Positions 11,561 through 23,424 of a stretch of 64,000 nucleotides of DNA are shown piece by piece (the first letter of the stretch is position 1; each line of letters opens with the position of its first letter). The notes beneath the pieces are model-generated. The model saw nothing but the letters and a program-made list of their open reading frames with translations, had not been told where the DNA came from and searched no databases. The translations under genes were made by a program, and so were the position numbers. Origin of the DNA: Pterois miles (lineage: Eukaryota > Chordata > Actinopteri > Perciformes > Scorpaenidae); the NCBI GenBank assembly GCA_947000775.1, contig CAMQGK010000650.1:2232501-2296500 (forward strand), written 5' to 3'.

Positions 11561-11949
11561 CGGACGCGGACTAGACTCCCACCATTTTCAGCAGAACACC
11601 AGTGAGGTCCAGACCAGGTGTTGCGGATCGGGTCTGGCTGCTCATCCCAGAGCTGGTGGATCAGAGGTCTCTTCTGGTCTCAGGATCCTCCAACAGCTGC
11701 TGCAACATGAAAAATGAAAAATAACTGTTATATAATGTAAAAATAAATAATAAATAATAAACATGTTCAGTAGAAATTCAACTCCACAGATTCATGAGTT
11801 TATTAAACACACGGACCATCAACAGACCTGAACAGAACCAGACCAGGATCTACCAGAGACCTGGTCCCCTCCTCAAACAGGATTTATCAGAGACCAGAAA
11901 CCAGACCAGGATCTATCAGAGACCAATCCCAGTACAGAGATGAACCACC

Positions 11950-14865
11950 CTACTGTCACAGGCACACATAAAGACAAACAGACAAATAAACACAAACAGG
12001 GGGACAAATAAAGACAAACACAGAGACAAATAAAGACAGACACAGAGACAAATAAAGACAAACACAGAGACAAATAAAGACAGACACAGAGACAAATAAA
12101 GACAAACAAGAGACAAATAAAGACAGACACAGAGACAAATAAAGACAAACACAGAGACAAATAAAGACAAACAAATAAAGACAAACAGAGGGACAAATAA
12201 AGACAGACACAGAGACAAATAAAGACAAACACAGAGACAAATAAAGACAAACAGAGGGACAAATAAAGACAGACACAGAGACAAATAAAGACAGACACAG
12301 AGACAAATAAAGACAAACAGAGGGACAAATAAAGACAGACACAGAGACAAATAAAGACAGACACAGAGACAAATAAAGACAGACACAGAGACAAATAAAG
12401 ACAAACACAGAGACAAATAAAGACAGACACAGAGACAAATAAAGACAAACAAATAAAGACGAACAGAGGGACAAATAAAGACAAACACAGAGACAAATAA
12501 AGACAAACAGAGGGACAAATAAAGACAAACACAGAGACAAATAAAGACAAACAAATAAAGACAAACAGAGGGACAAATAAAGACAAACACAGAGACAAAT
12601 AAAGACAGACACAGAGACAAATAAAGACAAACAGAGGGACAAATAAAGACAAACACAGAGACAAATAAAGACAAACAGAGGGACAAATAAAGACAAACAC
12701 AGAGACAAATAAAGACAGACACAGAGACAAATAAAGACAAACACAGAGACAAATAAAGACAAACAGAGGGACAAATGAAGACAAACACAGAGACAAATAA
12801 AGACAAACAGAGGGACAAATAAAGACAAACACAGAGACAAATAAAGACAAACACAGAGACAAATAAAGACAAACAGAGGGACAAATAAAGATAGACACAC
12901 AGACAAATAAAGACAAACACAGAGACAAATAAAGACAAACAGAGGGACAAATAAAGACAAACACAGAGACAAATAAAGACAAACAGAGGGACAAATAAAG
13001 ACAAACACAGAGACAAATAAAGACAGACACAGAGACAAATAAAGACAGACACAGAGACAAATAAAGACAAACACAGAGAAAATAAAGACAGACACAGAGA
13101 CAAATAAAGACAAACACAGAGACAAATAAAGACAAACACAGAGACAAATAAAGACAAACAGAGGGACAAATAAAGACAGACACAGAGACAAATAAAGACA
13201 AACACAGAGACAAATAAAGACAAAAGAGGGACAAATAAAGACAGACACAGAGACAAATAAAGACAAAAGAGGGACAAATAAAGACAGACACAGAGACAAA
13301 TAAAGACAGACACAGAGACAAATAAAGACAAACACAGAGACAAATAAAGACAGACACAGAGACAAATAAAGACAAACAAATAAAGACGAACAGAGGGACA
13401 AATAAAGACAAACACAGAGACAAATAAAGACAAACAGAGGGACAAATAAAGACAAACACAGAGACAAATAAAGACAAACAAATAAAGACAAACAGAGGGA
13501 CAAATAAAGACAAACACAGAGACAAATAAAGACAGACACAGAGACAAATAAAGACAAACAGAGGGACAAATAAAGACAAACACAGAGACAAATAAAGACA
13601 AACAGAGGGACAAATAAAGACAAACACAGAGGCAAATAAAGACAGACACAGAGACAAATAAAGACAAACACAGAGACAAATAAAGACAAACAGAGGGACA
13701 AATGAAGACAAACACAGAGACAAATAAAGACAAACAGAGGGACAAATAAAGACAAACACAGAGACAAATAAAGACAAACACAGAGACAAATAAAGACAAA
13801 CAGAGGGACAAATAAAGATAGACACACAGACAAATAAAGACAAACACAGAGACAAATAAAGACAAACAGAGGGACAAATAAAGACAAACACAGAGACAAA
13901 TAAAGACAAACAGAGGGACAAATAAAGACAAACACAGAGACAAATAAAGACAAACACAGAGACAAATAAAGACAAACAGACACAAATAAAGACAAACACA
14001 GAGACAAAGAAAAGACAAACAGACACAAATAAAGACAAACACAGAGACAAATAAAGACAAACACAGAGACAAATAAAGACAAACAGACACAAATAAAGAC
14101 AAACACAGCGACAAAGAAAAGACAAACAGACACAAATAAAGACAAACACAGAGACAAATAAAGACAAACAGAGGGACAAATAAAGACAAACACAGAGACA
14201 AATAAAAACAAACACAGAGACAAATAAAGACAAAGACAAATAAAGACAAAGACACAAATAAAGACAAACAGAGGGACAAATAAAGACAAACACAGAGACA
14301 AATAAAGACAAACAGAGACAAATAAAGACAAACACAGAGACAAATAAAGACAAACAGAGGGACAAATAAAGACAAACACAGAGACTAATAAAGACAAACA
14401 CAGAGACAAATAAAGACAAACGCAGGACAAATAAAGACAAACAGGGAGACAAATAAAGACAAACGCAGGACAAATAAAGACAAACAGAGGGACAAATAAA
14501 GGCAAACACAGAGACAAATAAAGACAAACAGGGAGACAAATAAAGACAAACAGGGAGACAAATAAAGACAAACGCAGGACAAATAAAGACAAACAGAGGG
14601 ACAAATAAAGACAAACGCAGGACAAATAAAGACAAACAGAGGGACAAATAAAGACAAACACAGAGACAAATAAAGACAAACGCAGGACAAATAAAGACAA
14701 ACAGGGAGACAAATAAAGACAAACGCAGGACAAATAAAGACAAACAGAGGGACAAATAAAGACAAACACAGAGACAAATAAAGACAAACACAGAGACAAA
14801 TAAAGACAAACAGAGGGACAAATAAAGACACAGAGGGATAAATAAAGACAAAAGACAAACACAGG
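11950..14865. repeat. 2.9-kb minisatellite, 22-bp unit, with 927-bp higher-order copy
   Basis: About 130 copies of a unit contain GACAAATAAAGACA followed by AACACAGA, GACACAGA or AACAGAGG. Because 22 is not a multiple of 3, every minus frame cycles through the same peptide (FICLCVCLYLSLCLSLFV), giving apparent proteins of 800-990 residues that are not genes. Rare variants at 12461, 12774 and 12891 recur at 13388, 13701 and 13818, always 927 bases apart, showing a large duplication inside the array. Confidence 0.97.
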
Positions 14866-14904
14866 GGCATAATTATTACGTCCTACAGGCTGCACCGCTC
14901 ATTA

Positions 14905-15210
14905 TACCCAACACAACACTACATAACATTACATAACACTACACAACATTACACAACACTACACAGCACTACATAACACTGCACAACACTACACAGCACT
15001 ACATAACACTGTACAACACTACACATACTATACAAAACTACACGACACTACATAACACTACACAACACCAGAAAACACTACACAGCACTACATAACACTA
15101 TACAACACTACACAACACTACATAACACTATACAACACTACATAACACTACACAACACTACATAACACTATACAACACTACACAACACTACATAACACTA
15201 TACAACACCT
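14905..15210. repeat. ACACTACATAACACTA-type tandem repeat
   Basis: Irregular units of about 15 bp (ACATAACACTA, CACAACACTA, ACAGCACTA) fill this stretch. Confidence 0.9.
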
Positions 15211-15339
15211 CAACCGGATCAACAGCTGCTCATTAAACTCATCATAGCATCTCAGCAAGTGAAGGCTGCCGTCAATCAAACAGTTCCTGCTCATGTTTCA
15301 TATTAAAAGCCCATAAAATAAAATCTCTAATACTGCAGA

Positions 15340-15560
15340 AACTATGACAGAAACTACTGCAGGAACACTGGAGGAATACTACCAGCAAAACAACAGGATA
15401 TACTATATGAATGCTGCAGGAATACTGCAGACTATAGTACAGAAACTACTGCAAGAATACTGCTAATACTACAGACAAAACACCAGAAAATACTACAGGA
15501 ACACTACAGTAATACAGAGGGACTACTACAGGAAATACTACTGTACATGAGTAGTGCAGT
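15340..15560. repeat. Dispersed 'actgcaggaatactgcag' repeat
   Basis: This repeats the irregular motif of 8745-9185. It is flanked by two copies of a TTTCA(C/T)ATTAAAAGCC sequence (15296 and 15591), suggesting a local duplication. 15600-16075 holds no supported gene; a short minus-strand open frame there is unrecognised. Confidence 0.7.
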
Positions 15561-16079
15561 CACAATGAAACTTAATACTTCCTGCTGAAGTTTCACATTA
15601 AAAGCCTGACTTGGTCCACCAAATAAAATCTCCTACTGTCTCCAAATGCATCAGCAGAGGTAGATCAGTTGAGGTACCTGTCTGTTCCGTGTACTTTCTG
15701 GGTTGTAAACACATCGATGAATGAACGTACTGTGAGTCGGTTTGGATGAAGGCATCAGATAAATAAATGTAATGTTCCCCTTGAGCCACCAGGAGACTTT
15801 TAATGTGAAACATCTCTGCAGGAAGTGTGACATTAATTAACTTTGATTAAATAGGAACAGATTGACTGATGAATTATGTATCATGTGACTCATTTCCCGA
15901 GCAGGTAGTTTCACCTGTTCAGTGATGACTTTTATTTTTAATATATTATCATGATTATTATTATTGTTATGACTGTTTCCAGCAGTATGAATGTAACGTT
16001 TCCACGTTACAGCAGCAGTGATGCAGTGAGGAGTCTCCTCCTCTCATCCAGTGAATCAGCACTCATTAATATTTCAGCA

Positions 16080-16320
16080 AGGAGACGAGGAGGAGGTGGA
16101 GGAGGGGGCGAGAGGGAGAGGAGGGGAAGGAGGTAAGGGAGAAGGAGGGGGAGAGAGAGAGACGAGGGGAGGAGGAGGAGGGAGGGGAAAGGAGGAAAGG
16201 GGAAAGGAGGAGAGGGGAAGGAGGAGGAGGAGGGGTGAGAGGGAGAGGAAAGGAGGGGGAGCAGGAGAAGTAGGAGGAGGAGTGGGGAGGAGGAGGAGGA
16301 GAGGAGGAGGGGGGCAAAGA
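16080..16320. repeat. GGA/GAG-rich polypurine tract
   Basis: About 240 nearly all-purine bases on the plus strand form GGAGGAGG and GGGAGAGG patterns. Gly/Arg/Glu open frames are composition artefacts. Confidence 0.9.
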
Positions 16321-16450
16321 GAGATGAATCTTTAATTCTTGCTTTTAAAACGGTCTCAGATTAATGGAGCTGCTCTATTAAAATATTAAAATTTCAGAGG
16401 GTCCATGAATAAATGCAGAGAGCGCCGGGCGTTCGACATCCACTGACCAT

Positions 16451-16550
16451 GGAGAGAGAGAGAGAGAGGGAAAGAGAGAGAGAGAAAGCGAGAGAGACAG
16501 AGAAAGAAAGAGAAAGAGAGAGAGACAGAGAGAAAGACAGACAGAGAGAC

Positions 16551-16603
<53 letters not shown>
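16451..16603. repeat. (GA)n microsatellite with AAAG and CAGA interruptions
   Basis: A GAGAGA tract ends in a clean run of about 20 GA units at 16565-16602. Confidence 0.95.
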
Positions 16604-16606
<3 letters not shown>

Positions 16607-16650
16607 TAAAACATTACATCATCTTTTCTTATTAAAGCTGAATGTTTAAC

Positions 16651-16945
16651 ACCTGGAGCAGGTCAGACCTGGAGCAGGTAAGACCTGGGGCAGGTAAGAC
16701 CTGGGGCAGGTAAGACCTGGAGCAGGTAAGACCTGGGGCAGGTAAGACCTGGGGCAGGTAAGACCTGGGGCAGGTAAGACCTGGGGCAGGTAAGACCTGG
16801 GGCAGGTAAGACCTGGAGCAGGTAAGACCTGGAGCAGGTAAGACCTGGAGCAGGTAAGACCTGGAGCAGGTAAGACCTGGAGCAGGTAAGACCTGGAGCA
16901 GGTAAGACCTGGAGCAGGTAAGACCTGGAGCAGGTAAGACCTGGA
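16651..16945. repeat. 16-bp minisatellite carrying a splice-donor-like motif
   Basis: About 18 near-perfect copies of GACCTGGAGCAGGTAA or GACCTGGGGCAGGTAA occur. Each junction reads CAG/GTAAGA, a near-consensus 5' splice site in plus orientation. The first and last copies (CAGGTCAGAC and GACCTGGACCAGCG) are diverged, as is usual at array edges. Confidence 0.95.
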
Positions 16946-17426
16946 CCAGCGTCATTAGGCCTCTGGACTGGTACTCTAGTTGCCTAGTTGACTACCAGTT
17001 TTAGTTGTTGACTACTTTATTGGCAACTAATTGTCAGTTATTTATATTTTTATTATTGTTGTTGTTGTTTTTATGATTATGATTAGTATTATTATTAAGA
17101 CTCAATCAGTAGATATGGTCACAGAGGTCAGAGGTCAATCTGTGTCAGTTGATCCTGTCAGAGCTGGTCTCTGTCTGACCCTGGACCTGGTCAGATACCC
17201 AGATCCAGATCAGGCCACATATTTGTTCACTGTTTTTTGACTAAATCTGAGGTCTCTTTGTGTTCTTGGTTCCACACAGAACCTCGGGTCTCAGAGGAAC
17301 CCTGCTGGGCCTCCAGCTGTGTTTTCTGTTTGTCCTTGCTGAAGGAGACCGAGGGTCTCTGCAGGAGTCCGACAGACAGACGGACGATTTAATGGACTGT
17401 CTGCTGATTCGTCCATCAGCCCTTAA

Positions 17427-17429
<3 letters not shown>

Positions 17430-17489
<60 letters not shown>

Positions 17490-17497
17490 GGGGGGGG
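17430..17497. repeat. (GT)n microsatellite followed by G-run
   Basis: About 28 GT units run into a homopolymer of about 10 G. 16946-17429 shows no supported gene; the plus-strand open frame ending in the GT run is not convincing. Confidence 0.95.
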
Positions 17498-17499
17498 TG

Positions 17500-17885
17500 T
17501 GTGCGTGTGCGTATATCTATCTTTGTTAGACCCAATTTGAGTCTTAGACCTTGAAAGTGAGGACACACTAGGACAGACAGGCCTGTGGTCTGTGGTTACA
17601 GGGTTCAGACTGGGTTTAAAGGTTCAGGTTAGAATCAGACTTAGGTTAGGGTTAGGGTAGGGGGTTAAGGAAAGGGTAAGGTTAGGGGTTTTGGTAAGTG
17701 TAGGGGTTTACGGTAAGGGTAAGGTTAGGGGGTTATGGTTAGGGTATGGGTTAATGGTAAGGGTAGGGGGTTCAGGTATGGGTAAGGGTAGGGAGTTAAG
17801 GTAAGGGTTGGCGTCAGGCCTTAAGTAGTGATGGTTAACATTTGGTGGGGCGTTATAAATGAGTGTCCTCACAACGATAGCAGTA
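17500..17885. repeat. Teleost dispersed repeat with telomere-like TTAGGG core
   Basis: The stretch opens TCTATCTTTGTTAGACCCAA and closes GAGTGTCCTCACAACGATAG, the two ends of a common fish repeat. Between them, about 17640-17830 is degenerate (T)TAGGG/GGTAAGG sequence. The units are imperfect and mixed, so this is not a terminal telomere. Confidence 0.65.
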
Positions 17886-18044
17886 CATGTTGAGTGTGTG
17901 GGTTCAGAGAGAATTAAAGGGTTAATTATCAGGCGTTGTCTCAAGATGGCCGATTATTCACAACTCATCACACGTGGACTGAATTACTTGGTGGTTCGCC
18001 ACAGGACAGAGCGGCCCGGGGGGGTCGCTGATGGACGCCAGTGA

Positions 18045-18185
18045 ACCGAACGGCGAAGCTGTCGGCCGAATGCAAAGCAGCCGTGGAGGCCCGTAAAATT
18101 CATGATAGACCTGTCAGCTGGACGCCATCAACCGAACGCCATCAGCCGGACGCCATAAGCCAGACGCCATTAGCCGCACGGTGAG
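18045..18185. repeat. Short CGCCAT(C/A)A(A/G)CCG-type repeat in GC-rich DNA
   Basis: Five or so 14-15-base units (GACGCCATCAACCGAAC, GACGCCATAAGCC and similar) lie in a CpG-containing patch. The region 18186-18500 has an unrecognised minus-strand open frame and no other support for a gene. Confidence 0.6.
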
Positions 18186-18499
18186 ACGCTCTTCTTCTGC
18201 TCTCTGCTTCTTCTTCTTCCCCTTAAACACGTCAAACACGCGTGACTGCTCGGCGAGCGGCACGTCAGACAACCCAGCCGTCTCCAGATTATCTGTCTGA
18301 CAGCCATGTTGTGTTTGTTTACGGCGGTCAGTCGCCGAGGAGCAGCCAGGCGGAGCAAACGGGGAGGAGTGATTGGCCGAGAGGTCGTTAGCTGATGGTT
18401 GACGAGCGGGAAGGAGGCAGCGGAACAATTAGCATTTAAAGTAGCTGCTCAGCAGCATCAGCACACCTGGGTGAGCTCAGCCAATAGGATCCCTGCTGG

Positions 18500-19015
18500 T
18501 ACACCAATACACTACACATCAGAGGAGTACTACACAGGAGTACTACAGAGGAGAACTACAGAGGAGAACTACACAAGAGTACTACAGAGGAGAACTACAG
18601 AGGAGAACTACACAAGAGTACTACAAAGCAGTGCTACAGATGAGTACTAAAGAAGACAACTACAGAGGAGTATTACACAAAAGTACTACAAAGGAGTACT
18701 ACACAGGAGAACTAAACAGGAGAACTACTTGTGAATTTCTCCACTTTGAGACTAATAAAGGAATATCTTATCTTACAGAAGAGTACTACACAGGAGTACT
18801 ATAAAGGAGTACTACAGAGGAGTACTACATGGGAGTGCTGCAGAGGAGTACTACAGAGGAGAACTACAGAGAAGTACTACACAGGAGTACTACAGAGGAG
18901 AACTACAGAGGAGTACTACACAGGAGTACTACAGAGGAGAACTACAGAGGAGTACTACACAGGAGTACTACAGAGGAGTACAACAGAGGAGAACTACAGA
19001 GGAGAACGACATAGT
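18500..19015. repeat. GAGTACTACA/GAGGAGAACTACA minisatellite
   Basis: Units of about 12-15 bp (GGAGTACTACA, GGAGAACTACAGA) repeat for 515 bases and are interrupted at 18729-18775 by a retrotransposon tail. Open frames (QRRTTEENY...) are ghosts. Confidence 0.93.
18729..18775 (+). mobile_element. Tail-only retrotransposon insertion in a VNTR
   Basis: TTGTGAATTTCTCCACTTTG, then an AATAAAGG segment and TATCTTATCTTA, interrupts the minisatellite cleanly between GAGAACTAC and CAGAAGAGTAC. The same 3' tail occurs at 32889-32950, 45499-45553 and 52224-52270, and as the 3' end of the SINE at 37281-37622. Confidence 0.75.
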
Positions 19016-19048
19016 ACTGATGTATTATTATAGATTAAACTAACAGCA

Positions 19049-19057
<9 letters not shown>

Positions 19058-19089
<32 letters not shown>

Positions 19090-19135
19090 TATTATTATAG
19101 ATTAAACTAACAGCAATATATAATAATAATAATAA
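19058..19135. repeat. Two (AAT)n tracts in a duplicated AT-rich unit
   Basis: The segment GTATTATTATAGATTAAACTAACAGCA plus (AAT)n is repeated around 19020-19150. 19150-19880 holds no supported gene. Confidence 0.85.
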
Positions 19136-19901
19136 TGTATTATTATAGATTCAACTAGCCTCATTAACTAGTAGATGGTGCTACGTGAAGTAAAGTTTGG
19201 GATGCAGTACTCTTACTCCTCCTCTGTAGTATTAGCACCTGTAGTAGTAGTAGTAGTAGTACTTGCTGCAGCTCTGCTGTAGCATCAGACAGAGGAGGAC
19301 CATGTTAAAGTGTTGTGTTCAGGTGTCAGCCGACCAAGATGGAGGGATGAACTTCCTCCAGTATGGAAAGACTCAGATCTCCTGTTTCAACACGACTCAA
19401 CATTTCATGTCTTCTCTCCTCTTTCATCAATTCCTCATCTCCTCCTCTTCTTCTCTTTTATCATCTCCTCCTTCTGTGTTCTTGTCTTTTAATATGTTGG
19501 TTTATTGATTGATTGACTGATTGATAGATTATCAGATATAGAAACAAAAGGTAACATCATGTATTAATACATAGTCATATGATGTATTGATGTAAAAGTT
19601 TTTAATATCTGAGTGTTTGCTGCCTCCTGCTGGTCCCGATGAGCCAGCACACTGTTCGGTGATATGTATTAATACACAGTGACCTACCGTGTACTATAGA
19701 TATAGTACCCTTTCAGCAGTACAGCAGCAAAATTTTTACTATTTATGCTATCAGGAGTTCAGGACCTGTTTCAAAGTTAGTTCTCAGGTTCCTTCTTCTT
19801 CAGATCTTCATCCTCATTTATCACCACGAGACATCTTCACAGGAACCAAATAATCGAATGACTTCAATCAAAAACCTGTTATTATAATGTTAATATATAC
19901 G

Positions 19902-19975
19902 TTTTTTTTTATTTTACGAAAAAAAAAAAAAAATTTTTTTTATTTTTTTTTTTTTTTTTTTTTATATATTATATA

Positions 19976-20050
<75 letters not shown>
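19902..20050. repeat. Poly-A/poly-T and (TA)n tract
   Basis: Runs of A and T at 19902-19965 are followed by an AT-dinucleotide run to 20049. The abutting A and T homopolymers may include consensus error. Confidence 0.9.
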
Positions 20051-20052
<2 letters not shown>

Positions 20053-20159
20053 GTGAGTTTGATCAACTGTCTCTGTCTCACTGTCTCAATCAGAGTCACT
20101 TAAGACTCAAACAATCAAACTACTGGCTGACTTCACTGCGGAGCTAGCGGACATGAACC

Positions 20160-20315
20160 CGCCGTTAGCTAGCTCACGTTAGCCGCAGCTAGCTGGCGTT
20201 AGCCGGTGTTAGCTGACGTTAGCCAGTGTTAGCTCACGTTAGCCGGTGTTAGCTCACGTTAGCCAGGGCTAGCTAGCTCACGTTGGCTAGCTAGCTCACG
20301 TTAGCTAGCTGAACA
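20160..20315. repeat. GCTAGC/GTTAGC-rich degenerate repeat
   Basis: Units alternating GTTAGCTCACGTTAGCC and GCTAGCTCACGTTAGC fill about 150 bases. The motif is common in teleost intergenic DNA and is not assigned to a named element. Confidence 0.85.
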
Positions 20316-20399
20316 TTAGTATTCCAGAACCACCGTCACAAAATCAAACTTTTTTTCAGTAAATGTCACCAGAACCATCACCGGGGTCTTTACTGGACT

Positions 20400-20950
20400 A
20401 CTGTTACCTGAGTTGTCCTCCGTCTCTCCCTGTTGAAGCCTCGGTTATTATCGCTACCTCGGAGCGGGGGGACCATAGCGACCCGGTGAGCTGCGGTCGG
20501 CGGGAGCACAGTGCGGTGTGGGCGGCGAAGCGCCGGTAGTCATACCGTTGCTCCTTTCACATCCTCAGGTGTCCCGTTTGTCCCCCTACGCAGAGACAAC
20601 CGACCGCCGTTTGTCCTCAGCACCGTGTCTGTCATGGAACTACGATAAATCATCTCCAACGTGTCTCTGGTTGGGTTGAGTTTTATTACTATTATAATTG
20701 TTTTTATTTTTATTATAACGGGGGGATTCCTTGTGTTTACTGACGCTGTAAATGCGTTACACCGTCTGCTGGCAAATTAAAGCATGTCACGATCCAACAT
20801 AACAGACAATAATTTACTTAGGGAACAATATCGACCTCTTATAGCCCGGAGTGCTGACGGTCTGACCGACCTACCGCAACCGTAATGGCGTCACTCCAAC
20901 ATGGCGGCCAACTAGCTGGACTGGGTCTTGTCTCGCGAGACTTGCTCCCA
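20400..20950. promoter_or_regulatory. Orphan GC-rich promoter-like patch with TCTCGCGAGA and YY1-type motifs
   Basis: This CpG-bearing patch contains TCTCGCGAGA at 20931-20940, a palindrome found in many vertebrate housekeeping promoters, and CAACATGGCGGCCA at 20898-20911, which fits the YY1 start-site motif. A minus-strand frame begins MTTGASPPTPHCAP near 20542 and reaches a possible donor (CCGAG/GTAGCG) near 20454, but the peptide is unrecognised and no downstream exon was found. It may be the first exon of a gene, an lncRNA promoter, or chance. I cannot name a gene. Confidence 0.35.
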
Positions 20951-21189
20951 AACTACTTGTCAACCCTTAACAATCTGGCGAGAGTTTCCGCAGTTTGCAG
21001 GATCCCCTTTAGCCTCGACCGCTAGCCAGCTCGAAATGAGTCATGATCAGTCAAATGTGCTTTTTTTAAAATAAGATCATTTGCAAGGTGGTTTTAAAAC
21101 ATATTTCTGCCAACATATGCTGTTTCACGTTGTAACTACGTGGTGCCAGGCCACATGGGAATATATTTAAATATTTTATTTATTTATTT

Positions 21190-21800
21190 ATTTTCTCCGT
21201 CAAGGCCCTTGGCTTCGACGTTGGTTTGTTGGTTAGTCTGCCTGGTAGCAGGATTCCTCCAAAAGATCATGGTTTGAATGAAATGTTTTTTTTACAACTT
21301 GGTGGTAATCTGGATCAATGATCCGGATTCCATAACATGAAGACCACTGGGTACAAATCGACCTCCCAGGAAGCGCTCCGGTCGTTGATCCCAACATGGT
21401 CCTTGTGGCAAACGGTGGTAGGACAACTTCTGTGTCCATCATTTGACATAATTGGGCCACAAAAGACTTTTTCTCATAGACTTCCATTGAGAAAGAGACA
21501 CCTGTAACTCAGAGGACCATTTCTTTAGAGGTAAATCAACTCCCCAGTACGAACACTCTGATAGTCTTTATTTAAATCATTAGGTCCTAAAAGATGTAAA
21601 ACACATTAATAGCTGAATCCTGAGTTATTTCCTTCCTGTTTGTCCATGGAGACCCAGACCAGGACGACAGCACAAGCTGTGACGGATTTAGGTTTTTGTC
21701 CAGTCTGAATGTGTTTTACGATGCTCCACTACAATTGTACTAGGGCACCTTGGTGGAGGTCTGCGCTCTCTGAGTGCCGTTGTAGTTTTTATATTGTAAA
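21190..21800 (+). repeat. Dispersed teleost repeat, 'ccaagg...ggaggtctgcgctct' family, copy A
   Basis: The left end reads TCCGTCAAGGCCCTTGG, the right end CCTTGGTGGAGGTCTGCGCT, and the interior has the typical GGATCAATGATCCGG block. A reverse-orientation copy of the same family lies at 52632-53163. The minus-strand open frame at 21233-21487 falls inside it and is not regarded as a gene. Confidence 0.7.
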
Positions 21801-22189
21801 TCCCAGCCAGTCTGATCCTATACACTCCATACCAGTTGATGGTATGCACCAAATCATTGTTTACTGAGGGTCTACGAAAAAACCCTAAAAGAAGCAGAAG
21901 ACAGGGACAGGCAAGGCCTCATAAAGGAGGCTGGGACACAGGTGGACACAGGTCTTGGGGTACGGCGTGTAACTCATGCACAGTGTAACTGGCTCAGTTT
22001 TGGTGAGAGTAGATTTTATTGCACGTGTTGTACCACAAGGATATGACGCGTGACCCAACCTCCTTCAACAGGCCTGGGGAATGGGAATCACAGAGCATTC
22101 TGGGATAGCGCCGCCATTTTAGGAGGGCAGCATACATCTGTCATAATCTGCCATCTGTCAATCATTCATCATCACAAGTACAGAGGACA

Positions 22190-22470
22190 AATTCCCATAT
22201 ATAGAGGTGAAGCCCCGCCCCTTCCAGTGACCACCATGTTGTATTGAAGCCCCACCCCTTCCTATGACCTACATATAGAAATGAAGCCCCATCTGTCCAG
22301 TGACCACCATATATAGGTGAAGCCCCGCCCCTTCCAGGGAACACCATTTAGAGGTGAGGCTCCGCCCCTTCCGGTGACCACCATGTAGAGGTGAAACCCC
22401 GCCCCTTCAGGTGACCTCCATGTAGAGGTGAAGCCCCACCCCTTCCGGAGACCACCATGTAGAGGTGATT
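22190..22470. repeat. GC-rich minisatellite, about 34-38-bp unit
   Basis: About eight copies of a unit contain GGTGAAGCCCCGCCCCTTCC then GACCACCATGTAGA. Single related units occur at about 60349-60380 and, inverted, at about 61219-61245. 21801-22189 and 22471-23350 contain no supported gene. Confidence 0.88.
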
Positions 22471-23371
22471 ATTAAGTTATTAAATCTGGAACCGTCAGCT
22501 GGGTTTTACAGGAAAAAATTTCAATCACAATATCTTCACATCCATTTTCTGAGTTTAATCTATAAGTAAATATCATATTTTATGAACTCGGAACAAACCT
22601 GAGTGTGGAACTAAAGCCCTCAGATAAATGTGGAGTAAAAAGTAAAGACTTGCCTCTGCTGTTAAAGTGATGATGAAACATGAAGTAGCTCAAAGTACTG
22701 CAGTAGAGTAAGAGCACTTTACTAGAGTAAAACTGGACAGTGTTTGATATAAAACAGACAACTGATTTTTAGATAAAAAGTGATTTAATGTGTTTTTTTT
22801 GTCTTTGTGACACAGACAGTGTAAGGCTCAGAACCGGTCACTTTGAATCAAAATATACATCAGATATAAAACCACCAATCAGCTCTCAGACACCTAACTG
22901 TGGTATAAAACACGTATGTACAGTTCAGCCCCCCCCCCCGGTCCCATTCCTGTCTCACCTGTCTCACCTGACACTGAAGGTCTGTGATGCATTCAAGTCA
23001 CCTGATGTGTCTCAGTCTTAGTCAGGAACACCTAATGTCTTAATAAAGTATAATAAACTAAACTACTATTTACATCCAGCACGAGTGTTCTCATTGGTCC
23101 ATTGCTTCCCATAAAGACTCCTCATCAGTTTAGGACACTGACGTGACGACGACTACCAGAACGTGACAGTGATCTAATGTACAGATACATATTCTGGGAT
23201 TTTGCAGGATCATCAAATATCTCAGTTCCTGTCAGGCAGCAGTTGGATCAGAGCGCAGCGATGCTGATGGCAAATAAATACAGATGACATCAACTCATCC
23301 TCCATCTGCACCGCTCTGACCTCTGACTCTATATGTCACTATAGGAGGAGATACTGTATAGACAGTGTGGT

Positions 23372-23424
23372 ATCTCATACTGCACTAGCAGTACAGCCTC
23401 ATACTGCACTAGCAGTACAACCCC
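23372..23424. repeat. Short duplication CTCATACTGCACTAGCAGTA
   Basis: Two or three copies of a 24-base unit lie in tandem. The remainder of 22480-24000 carries AT-rich, unassigned sequence. Confidence 0.7.

Noticed and set aside
11873..14895. Minus-strand open frames of 819-992 codons rich in Cys, Leu, Phe and Ser
   Set aside because: They are translations of a 22-bp satellite whose period cycles all three frames; composition and periodicity exclude a real membrane protein.
17640..17830. Telomere end or fused telomere
   Set aside because: TTAGGG units are degenerate and mixed with GGTAAGG, and they are embedded in a known type of dispersed fish repeat.
21233..21487. 84-codon minus-strand frame MEVYEKKSF...
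   Set aside because: Lies within a dispersed teleost repeat that recurs at 52632-53163.
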